NCBI GenBank assembly: GCA_964392615.1
Contig: CAYMRB010000022.1
Coordinates: 1-42,806 of the forward strand
DNA: 42,806 nucleotides
Direction: 5' to 3'
DNA from: CAYMRB01 sp964392615
GTDB taxonomy: Bacteria > Planctomycetota > UBA8108
Positions 36,851 to 42,806 of the stretch are shown one piece after another. The number at the start of each line of letters is the position of its first letter. Position 1 is the first letter of the stretch. The notes below the pieces were generated by a model. It ran no database searches. It was not told the DNA's origin and saw only the letters and a list, made by a program, of their open reading frames with translations. Both the position numbers and the translations under genes were made by a program.

Positions 36851-37732
36851 TCACTCGGAGTACTTCTTGACGATTCCGGCCGCCTCTCCGGGATTGATCT
36901 TGCCGAAGAGCTCCTCGCCGACGGTGGCCACGGGAGCGAGCCCGCAGCAGCCGAGGCAGCGGACCTCCTCCAGTGTGAACTGGCCGTCCGGCGTCGTTTC
37001 TCCGACGCTGACGCCAAGCTCCGTCTCCAGCCGCGAGACGAGTCGCTGTGCGCCCTTGACGTGGCACGCCGTTCCCGAGCAGACGTTGATGACGTACTTG
37101 CCGCGCGGCTTGAGGCTGAACGATTTGTAGAACGTCGCGACGTGGAGCACGTGCTCCAGCCGCCACCCCTTCCGGCGCGCCACTCGCGTCAGGACGGCAG
37201 GAGGTAGCCAGTTCAGCTCGGCGCTGACGTCTTGCAGGATCGGGACGAGCGTCTCCGGGCCGCCGTCCTCGTACCTGGCGAGCACGTCGTCAGCCACGGC
37301 GCGGTGGTCCTCGGAGATCTCCTCGTCGGAAACGACGGGCAGCTCGAGATAGGCCAGATTGCCGACGAGGCAGTGCTCGACGCACTGGCCGCATCCCGTG
37401 CACTTGTCCTCGTCGACGAAGCGGGCTTTCTGGCGTACGCGAATGCTGAACCGGCCGGCGCTTCCCGCGACTTCCTCGACCTCGGAGTAGGTCAGCTTCT
37501 CGATGTCGAGGTGCTGCGCGCAGTCGACCAAGCGCGGCGCCAACGTACACATGGCGCAGTCGTTGGTCGGGAAGGTCTTGTCGAGCTGCGCCATGGCGCC
37601 GCCGATCGCCGGCTTCTTCTCGACCAGATAGACCTTGTACCCCGAGCTTGCCAGATCGAGCGAGGCCTGCAGGCCTCCTATGCCCCCGCCGACCACCATG
37701 ACGGCGCCGACCTTGTCGTTGTCTTCGCTCAC
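36851..37732 (-). CDS. HdrA N-terminal FAD domain fused to NuoE
   Basis: A 293-residue fusion. Residues about 6-125 are the start of HdrA: the FAD motif VVGGGIGGLQASLDLASSGY, then LDKTFPTNDCAMCTLAPRLV, LTYSEVEEVAG and a single 4Fe-4S motif CTGCGQCVEHC. From about residue 145 the rest is a NuoE/HydC 24-kDa subunit with Cys in CSGTACHVKG and RCLGCCGLAP. The HdrA part stops exactly where the HdrA-like part of the 28235-31480 protein begins, so the two proteins together make one complete HdrA. The start is a GTG at 37732 with GGGGA about 7 nt upstream; an ATG 21 nt earlier lacks a ribosome site. The Cys of TNDCAMC is where methanococcal HdrA has Sec. Confidence 0.85.
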   Translation of the reverse strand: MSEDNDKVGAVMVVGGGIGGLQASLDLASSGYKVYLVEKKPAIGGAMAQLDKTFPTNDCAMCTLAPRLVDCAQHLDIEKLTYSEVEEVAGSAGRFSIRVRQKARFVDEDKCTGCGQCVEHCLVGNLAYLELPVVSDEEISEDHRAVADDVLARYEDGGPETLVPILQDVSAELNWLPPAVLTRVARRKGWRLEHVLHVATFYKSFSLKPRGKYVINVCSGTACHVKGAQRLVSRLETELGVSVGETTPDGQFTLEEVRCLGCCGLAPVATVGEELFGKINPGEAAGIVKKYSE

Positions 37733-37808
37733 AGCCGATTCCCCTTCATGCACGACAGAGACAGTGTCAGAGGAACGTCGTCAAACGAGCATCGTCACAG
37801 GAACATCG

Positions 37809-38687
37809 TCACGTCTCCGCTCCTGCGAGCTGTCCGATCAGCTCCTCTGCGCTGACCAGATGCTTGTCGATTCCGAGGTCCCGGGGAGGAATCCCGAGCG
37901 CCAGTCCCACGAGTTGGGTGAAGTAGAAGACGGGCAGGTCGAGCTCCTTGCCGGACTTCGCCTCGATCTCCTCCTGCCTCATGTCCAGGTTCGCGTGACA
38001 CAGCGGGCAGGCGACGGCGATCGCGTTGGCGCCGACTGCCTTCGCCTCGTCGAGAATCTCCCCGGTGAGTTTGTACACGATCTCCGTGTCCGTCAGCGCG
38101 AACGCCGCGCCGCAGCACATCGTCTTGAGATCCCAATCCAAGGTGCGGACGCCGATCGCGCGAAGGACGCGATCCATCGACCGCGGGTACTCGTGCTCGT
38201 CGAACTGCATCACGTTCGGCGGACGGGTGAGCAGGCAGCCGTAGTAGCACGCGGCGTTGAGGTGCGAGAGGTCGCACTGCACGCCCTCCCGCAGCCGTGC
38301 GAGCCCATCGTCCGTCGACAGGATCTCCAACGGATGGAGAGCCTGTGCCGTGCCCTCGTAGGGCGTGTCGAGCAGGCTATTGGCTTGTTCCAGCAGCTCG
38401 GGGTCTTCGGCGGTCTCGTGCTGGCTCGTCCGCAGCCGTGCGAAACACGAGGCGCACGGCGCGACGACCTCGCTCATGCCCATCTGCTCGACGAGCGACA
38501 GGTTCGCGAGCGGCAGAGCGACGGAGAGGAGACGAGAGCAGGAGTGCGCCGCCGTCGTGCCGCAGCAGATCCAGCCCGGGATCTCCTCGAGCTCGATGCC
38601 GAGCCGCGGGCACACCTGCCGCATCGAGAGGTCGAACTCCGATCCGGCGGAGTGCAGCGAGCAGCCCGGGTAGTAGGCGTACTTCAT
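37809..38687 (-). CDS. hdrB: Heterodisulfide reductase subunit B
   Basis: A 292-residue HdrB with two full CCG domains. The first is Cys9, Cys41-Cys42, Cys78 and Cys81, exactly CX31CCX35CXXC. The second (Cys150, CC at 190-191, ACPLC near 226) has the same layout. These bind the non-cubane 4Fe-4S clusters that reduce the disulfide in methanogens, so the site looks active. The substrate in a bacterium is unknown, since coenzymes M and B are not expected. The ATG shares its A with the stop codon of hdrC (TGATG), so the two are coupled. Confidence 0.93.
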   Translation of the reverse strand: MKYAYYPGCSLHSAGSEFDLSMRQVCPRLGIELEEIPGWICCGTTAAHSCSRLLSVALPLANLSLVEQMGMSEVVAPCASCFARLRTSQHETAEDPELLEQANSLLDTPYEGTAQALHPLEILSTDDGLARLREGVQCDLSHLNAACYYGCLLTRPPNVMQFDEHEYPRSMDRVLRAIGVRTLDWDLKTMCCGAAFALTDTEIVYKLTGEILDEAKAVGANAIAVACPLCHANLDMRQEEIEAKSGKELDLPVFYFTQLVGLALGIPPRDLGIDKHLVSAEELIGQLAGAET

Positions 38688-39262
38688 CAGCTTCTCCCCT
38701 CCCGCTTCTCGAGCTTCCGGAGCCGCGCGAAGATGCGTCGCATCCGGGCGCGGCCGGTGAAGGACGGCAGGAACTTCAGCTTGCCCTTCTTGACCATTCG
38801 CATCCCCAGGCCCACGTCCTTGGTGAATTGCCGCGTGCGGAGCTTCAGGTCCATCACCAGTCCGACCTCGTACATGCGGCCGAATTGGCGCAGGTTGGCG
38901 AGGACGGCCTTGTGGAACGCCCGCACGCTTTGGAGCGGTGGCTGGATGCCCCTTTCGACCGCCAGGATCTTGGCGGCGTCCATGACCTTGGCGATCGCGA
39001 CGTCCTGCGGGCAGCGCGTCGTGCAGGTCTCGCACGCCGAGCACAGCCACATCGTCCGCGAGTTGAGCACCAGATCATCCAGGCCGAGCCGAACGGCGTG
39101 GATCAACTGCGCGGGGGCATGGTCCATGGCGTAGGCGAGCGGGCAGCCGACGGCGCATTTCCTGCACTGGTAGCACAGGTTGACGTCGACTCCGCACTCG
39201 TTCTCCACCAGGGCACGGAGCTCGTTGGTAGGCCTCCACGTCGACGCTGTCGCGGTCGTCAT
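38687..39262 (-). CDS. hdrC: Heterodisulfide reductase subunit C
   Basis: A 191-residue HdrC with two 4Fe-4S motifs: CYQCRKCAVGCPLAYAMD and CSACETCTTRCPQDVAI, followed by a helical, basic C-terminal part. It carries electrons between HdrA and HdrB. It is the first gene of the long minus-strand operon. ATG 39262 was chosen with GGAGG 11 nt upstream; the open frame further upstream is Arg/Pro-rich and not family-like. A Crp/Fnr-type palindrome lies 122 nt upstream. Confidence 0.93.
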   Translation of the reverse strand: MTTATASTWRPTNELRALVENECGVDVNLCYQCRKCAVGCPLAYAMDHAPAQLIHAVRLGLDDLVLNSRTMWLCSACETCTTRCPQDVAIAKVMDAAKILAVERGIQPPLQSVRAFHKAVLANLRQFGRMYEVGLVMDLKLRTRQFTKDVGLGMRMVKKGKLKFLPSFTGRARMRRIFARLRKLEKREGRS

Positions 39263-39843
39263 AGCGAGAATGGCCTCCTGCCGCGGGTTGTCGCCGGTCG
39301 GAGTTGCAAAATCGGAACCATCGGCGGCGGCGGGCGCTCCCCGCGTCAGCGCGTTGGGGGACGCGGGGGAATTCACGCAGCGCTTGTGAAAGATGTCACA
39401 ATGTCTGGCCGCGCGAGAACGACGCCCCCCTCGCCGGTCTGTGACCGGGGTTCCGGTCGGCGTGATTCCGGTCCGTGCCGGCAGCGGCGGCGGCGGCCGG
39501 GTCACGTCGTCGGCCGGAGAGGGCTCGGACCCAGGTCGCGCGGCGCCGCGGTCATCTCGGCGCTGCGAGTGGACGCGGGCGAACTGTTCTCGGAGATTGA
39601 CGACCTCGATCAGGAGGCGATCGAGCCCTGCCTTTTCCGCGTGGTGCTGCACGACGTGTCGTGCGGGTGACGCGCTCGCCGCCTCTCGCCGATGCCCGGA
39701 GTGCGGTCGGGCGGGACATCGCGGCGCATCGTCGAAGCCGGTACTGGATCTCCGTCGGACGACGAGAGATCATCGCCAGGCAACGCGTCGCCCCGTCGCG
39801 GCGGAGCGTATCGCATCAGTGTGTGGTCTGGAGAAACGGAACC
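39263..39843. other. Divergent intergenic region upstream of the hdr/mvh operon
   Basis: A 581-nt region between the hdrC start (minus) and the VCBS protein start (plus). It holds one clear palindrome (39384-39401) and no convincing gene; the open frames here are low-complexity Arg/Ser/Pro. The promoters of both flanking transcripts should lie here. Confidence 0.6.
39384..39401. promoter_or_regulatory. Crp/Fnr-type operator upstream of the hdr/mvh operon
   Basis: TTGTGA-AAGATG-TCACAA, a perfect 6+6 palindrome with a 6-nt spacer, identical in core to the CRP consensus TGTGA-N6-TCACA. It is centred 130 nt before the hdrC start codon, allowing promoter positions typical of class I or II activation. 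The regulator is not encoded in the window. Confidence 0.65.
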
Positions 39844-41634
39844 GTGCGACTCACGATCGAGATCCCGAAACTCGCGCTCGCTTGTGCTGCCGTGTTGGCG
39901 TTGGGCGACGCGGCCGCGTACGGCCTCGACGAACCGCCGGCACAAGCCGGCTTCAACCTCCACGTGTTCGAGCGTCAAGAGCTGACCGACGTCTACTATT
40001 CCGAGGGAGCGAGTGCGGGCGACATCGACGGCGACGGCGATGTCGACGTCGTCTGCGGACCCTACTGGTTCGCCGGGCCGGACTACAAGGCGCGACGGGA
40101 GATCTATCCGGCCAAGCCTCAGCCCATGAACCGCTACGCCGACCACTTCTTCTCGTGGGTGTACGACTTCAACGGCGACGGTCGCAACGATGTCCTCACG
40201 GTCGGATTCCCCGGAACGCCCGCCTACGTCTATGAGAACCCGGGGCCGGACGGGTTCGCTTCGATCTGGAAGAAGCACCAGGTCTTCGACTGGGTCTCGA
40301 ACGAGTCGCCACAGCTGATCGACGTGGTCGGTGACGCGCGCCCGGAACTCCTCTGCACGAGAGATGGTCACTTCGGGTACGCGACGATCGACTGGAAGCG
40401 ACCTCTCGACGCCTGGACGTTCCACGCGGTATCCGATCAGATCGCGTCCCGCAAGTTTGGTCACGGGCTGGGCGTCGGCGATGTCGATGGCGATGGTCGG
40501 AAGGACATCCTGCACGCGGGAGGTTGGTTCGAGCAGCCCGCGAATCCGGGTAGCGCCGAGCGTTGGAAGCTCCACGAGGCGAAGTTTACCAACTCGTACG
40601 GCGGCGCGGAGATGTACGCGTATGACGTCGACGGTGACGGAGACAACGACATCATCACGAGCCTCGCGGCGCACGACTTCGGCCTGGCGTGGTACGAGCA
40701 GGTTCGCAGCGCGACGGGTGCGATCGGATTCAAGCTGCACCTCATCATGGGAGACCGTCCCGGCCAGAGCCGCTACGGCGTCGTGTTCAGCGAGCCGCAC
40801 TCCGTGGTGCTTTGCGACGTTGACGGGGACGGACTGAAGGACATCGTCACGGGAAAGACGTACTACTCCCACCACGAGAAGAGCCCTCTCTGGAACGCGG
40901 GCGCCGTCGTCTACTGGTTCCGGCTGGTCCGCTCGAAGGAGGGGGTGGACTGGGTGCCGTACAAGATCGACAACGACGCGGGCATCGGCCGTCAGATCGC
41001 GGTGAGCGACGTTGACGCGGACGGCTTGCCCGACCTCGTCCTCGGCGGCATGAAGGGCGCGAACGTGCTTCGTCACCGCATCGACAAAGTCGACGAGAAG
41101 CGCTGGAGCGAGGCGCAGCCGAAGCCGTTCACGGCGGACGATCGCCGGACCGATCGCGCCCCTCCTCCGAAGTTCGACGCGACGACGGGGTGCGTGCCCG
41201 GGGCCGTCGAAGGCGAGAGCATGAAGGTCGTCAACGCGGGTGGCGGTGACGTCCGAACTCAGGACATGCGCGGCTTCAAGGCGGCGCGGTGGAGTGGCGG
41301 CGAGCAGCTCTTCTGGACCGGCGCGAAGCCGAAGGCTCGGCTGATTCTCGAGTTCGAGGTAGGGGCGAGCGGTCGCTACGACATCGCGGCCGTGTTCACC
41401 ACCGCTCGCGACTACGCGGTCGTCCACCTCCTGCTCGACGACGAGACGCTCTGCCGGTCGATCGACCTGTACGACTACCCGAGCGTCGCCACGACCGGCG
41501 AGCTCTCGTTCGGGGCGCGCCAGCTGGCGGCAGGCAAGCACCGGCTCACCGTGGAGCTGACGGGCGCGAACGCGTCAGCGGTCAAGGCGTACATGGTCGG
41601 TCTGGACTATCTGCGCGTCGTTCCGAGCGAGTAG
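39844..41634 (+). CDS. Secreted VCBS/FG-GAP repeat protein
   Basis: A 596-residue exported protein. A signal peptide (VRLTIEIPKLALACAAVLALGDAAAYG) is followed by VCBS/FG-GAP beta-propeller repeats with calcium loops: GDIDGDGDVDVVCG, YDFNGDGRNDVLT, GDVDGDGRKDILH, YDVDGDGDNDIIT, CDVDGDGLKDIVT and SDVDADGLPDLVL. The last ~150 residues form a jelly-roll-like domain (FKAARWSGGEQLFWTG ...). Such proteins are numerous in planctomycetes and their roles are mostly unknown. The start is a GTG at 39844 with GGAG 10 nt upstream, and the open frame upstream is not protein-like. It is divergent from hdrC, with a 581-nt shared region. Confidence 0.85.
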   Translation: MRLTIEIPKLALACAAVLALGDAAAYGLDEPPAQAGFNLHVFERQELTDVYYSEGASAGDIDGDGDVDVVCGPYWFAGPDYKARREIYPAKPQPMNRYADHFFSWVYDFNGDGRNDVLTVGFPGTPAYVYENPGPDGFASIWKKHQVFDWVSNESPQLIDVVGDARPELLCTRDGHFGYATIDWKRPLDAWTFHAVSDQIASRKFGHGLGVGDVDGDGRKDILHAGGWFEQPANPGSAERWKLHEAKFTNSYGGAEMYAYDVDGDGDNDIITSLAAHDFGLAWYEQVRSATGAIGFKLHLIMGDRPGQSRYGVVFSEPHSVVLCDVDGDGLKDIVTGKTYYSHHEKSPLWNAGAVVYWFRLVRSKEGVDWVPYKIDNDAGIGRQIAVSDVDADGLPDLVLGGMKGANVLRHRIDKVDEKRWSEAQPKPFTADDRRTDRAPPPKFDATTGCVPGAVEGESMKVVNAGGGDVRTQDMRGFKAARWSGGEQLFWTGAKPKARLILEFEVGASGRYDIAAVFTTARDYAVVHLLLDDETLCRSIDLYDYPSVATTGELSFGARQLAAGKHRLTVELTGANASAVKAYMVGLDYLRVVPSE

Positions 41635-41652
41635 GGACGCCGATCGACCCCC

Positions 41653-41681
41653 TTGGCGTCTCGCGGCCACCCAGGTAGGAT
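41653..41681 (+). promoter_or_regulatory. Possible sigma-70-type promoter of the mtrH-like gene
   Basis: TTGGCG (41653-41658), a 17-nt spacer and TAGGAT (41676-41681), each matching 4 of 6 consensus bases. This would give a leader of about 48 nt. TANGAT boxes also occur at matching places before the genes starting at 2437 and 19993. Confidence 0.4.
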
Positions 41682-41736
41682 ACCCGGCCGAATCGCTATC
41701 GCGACACGCCCTGGAATCACCGATTGGAGACACAGA

Positions 41737-42660
41737 ATGTCCCCCGACGCCGGCAGAGGATTGCTGCAGTTTCAAACCGCGCAGAAGACGTTCGATATCG
41801 GCGGCACCAAAGTGGGCGGGCTACCCGGGGTGCGGCCGGTCGTCTTGATCGGGAGCCTCTTCTATCACGGACAGAAGATCGTCATCGACGGCAGCCGCGG
41901 CGAGTTCGATCGCGATGGCGCGGAGAAGCTGATTCGCGCTCAGGAAGATTTCGCGGAGCGCACGGGGAATCCGGGCATGCTCGACGTCGTCGGCGCCAGC
42001 GAGGAAGCGATCTGCCGCCACCTGGAGTTCACGGCCGAGACCACGGATATGCCGTTGCTCCTCGACGGGACGACCACGGAGGTCCGCATCGCCGGGCTCG
42101 AGTACGTCGCGAAGAATGGTCTCGCCGATCGAATCGTCTACAACTCGATCCAGCCGGAGACTACCGACGAGGAGTTTCAGGCGATTCGCGAGGCGGGTGT
42201 CCGCAGCGCGATCTTGCTGACGTACTATCTGATGGATTTCTCGGCCGCGGGTCGGTTGACCGCCGTCCACGAGCTCATGCCGCGCGTCGAGGCGGCGGGC
42301 GTCGAGAACGTCATGGTCGACACGTGCGTGCTCGATATCGCGACGCTCGGACAGTCGCTCGGGGCGATCTACGACGTCAAGGACCAGCTCGGCTTGCCGG
42401 CCGGCGGCGGCGTCCACAACGCGGTGGTCACGTGGGGCGGCCTGAAGACCAAGATGGGCAAGCGCGCCTACGAGCCGTGCGTCGCATCGGCCGTCGCCGC
42501 GTCCATCGCGTGCGGTGCGGACTTCGTCCTCTACGGTCCGATCGAGGACCTCGACCGGATGTTCCCCGTCGCCGCGATGCTCGACACGTCGCTCAGCCAG
42601 CTCGCGATCGAGAGGGGCGAGCAGCCCCCGGACGACCACCCGCGTCGTCGCGTCGGCTGA
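41737..42660 (+). CDS. mtrH: Tetrahydromethanopterin S-methyltransferase subunit H-like protein
   Basis: A 307-residue protein of the MtrH family, which in archaea moves the methyl group of methyl-H4MPT onto a corrinoid protein. Visible family features: FDIGGTKVGGLPGVRPVVLIGSLFY at the N terminus, LDGTTTEVRIAGLEYVAKNG, DTCVLDIATLGQSL, and GADFVLYGPIEDLDRMFPVAAMLDT. Only H is present; no MtrA-G or corrinoid protein is seen in the window. Bacterial relatives probably feed methyl groups to or from corrinoid proteins. With the fwd genes it would extend the pathway to methyl-H4MPT. The start is fixed by GGAG 7-8 nt upstream of ATG 41737. It is separated from the hdr operon by the VCBS gene. Confidence 0.88.
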   Translation: MSPDAGRGLLQFQTAQKTFDIGGTKVGGLPGVRPVVLIGSLFYHGQKIVIDGSRGEFDRDGAEKLIRAQEDFAERTGNPGMLDVVGASEEAICRHLEFTAETTDMPLLLDGTTTEVRIAGLEYVAKNGLADRIVYNSIQPETTDEEFQAIREAGVRSAILLTYYLMDFSAAGRLTAVHELMPRVEAAGVENVMVDTCVLDIATLGQSLGAIYDVKDQLGLPAGGGVHNAVVTWGGLKTKMGKRAYEPCVASAVAASIACGADFVLYGPIEDLDRMFPVAAMLDTSLSQLAIERGEQPPDDHPRRRVG

Positions 42661-42665
42661 TCCAA

Positions 42666-42714
42666 CGAACGAGGCGGGTGACGCTCGCATGCTGCGCGAG
42701 CATCGCCCGCCTCG
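42666..42714. terminator. Terminator-like inverted repeat after the mtrH-like gene
   Basis: A long imperfect inverted repeat: CGAGGCGGG near 42670 pairs with CCCGCCTCG near 42707, with further pairing GCTCGC/GCGAGC inside, and TTTCGTT after it. It lies between convergent genes and could serve both strands. Confidence 0.65.
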
Positions 42715-42736
42715 TTTCGTTCCGCTGATCCGCTGA

Positions 42737-42806
42737 TCAGGCGATCTCGACCGCGATCTCCATGGCGCGTCGACCGTCCGCGGGGGTCAGATCGGGCGTC
42801 TTGCCC
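42737..42806 (-). CDS. C-terminal fragment, possibly a Gfo/Idh/MocA-type oxidoreductase (partial)
   Basis: The last 22 codons of a minus-strand gene, ending LTPADGRRAMEIAVEIA before TGA at 42737. The pattern TPxDGRRAxEI is common at the C terminus of sugar-type NAD(P)-dependent oxidoreductases of the Gfo/Idh/MocA family, which are abundant in planctomycetes. The fragment is too short for certainty; the rest lies beyond the window edge. Confidence 0.4.
   Translation of the reverse strand, partial: GKTPDLTPADGRRAMEIAVEIA

Noticed and set aside
39610..41541. Long minus-strand frame opposite the VCBS protein
   Set aside because: Antisense shadow; the plus-strand frame has a signal peptide and calcium-loop repeats.

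Overview
The window reads as GC-rich chromosomal DNA of a planctomycete-like bacterium. Support comes from secreted proteins with dockerin-type calcium-binding repeats, a PEP-CTERM-sorted protein, an alginate-export-type beta-barrel, a GH99-like protein and a very large DUF4175-like membrane protein. No rRNA, tRNA, CRISPR array or insertion sequence was seen. The taxonomic call is inference from gene content.

Layout. Positions 1-14445 hold ordinary accessory genes: a beta-barrel with a poly-Asp segment, DUF1848, ApbE, a GH99-like enzyme, a giant coiled-coil membrane protein, a PEP-CTERM protein and two related dockerin-type proteins. Positions 14446-19891 (+) are a formyl-methanofuran operon: ftr, fwdD, a small ORF, fwdB, fwdA, fwdC. 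A secreted calcium-repeat/dockerin protein (19993-22215, +) separates it from a long convergent operon on the minus strand (39262 down to 22233). That operon runs hdrC, hdrB, an HdrA(N)-NuoE fusion, a 2Fe-2S thioredoxin-like protein, NuoF, three small regulatory-type proteins, a PHP protein, an HATPase, a 1081-aa NuoG/HydA-HdrA hybrid, mvhD, a 69-aa protein, a response regulator, a histidine kinase, mvhG, mvhA and a hydrogenase maturation protease. A VCBS-repeat secreted protein and an MtrH-like methyltransferase follow on the plus strand.

The main result is that three genes that look broken by a UGA stop are almost certainly selenoproteins. In FwdB the UGA replaces the catalytic Cys that binds W/Mo. 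In the [NiFe] hydrogenase large subunit it replaces the first Cys of the C-terminal DPCxxC nickel motif. In MvhD it replaces a conserved Cys of the CGCHxGDCHY motif. Each UGA is followed in frame by the rest of the expected family sequence, and by a perfect 6-7 bp stem with a 4-5 nt G-containing loop 22-25 nt downstream, as in bacterial SECIS elements. A fourth, weaker candidate lies in a small ORF inside the fwd operon. Fwd, Mvh/Vhu large subunit and VhuD are also selenoproteins in Methanococcus-type archaea, so the set parallels the methanogen selenoproteome.

Functional inference: with the catalytic Sec and the FwdD molybdopterin domain present, this bacterial Fwd should be redox-active, unlike the cofactor-free Fhc hydrolase of methylotrophs. 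The second operon looks like a soluble H2-, NAD(H)- and heterodisulfide-type-linked flavin-based electron-bifurcating complex in which HdrA has been split and its halves fused to NuoE and to a HydA/NuoG-like iron-sulfur module. Together with Ftr and MtrH-like proteins this suggests an archaeal-type, H4MPT-linked C1 pathway driven by hydrogen in a bacterium.
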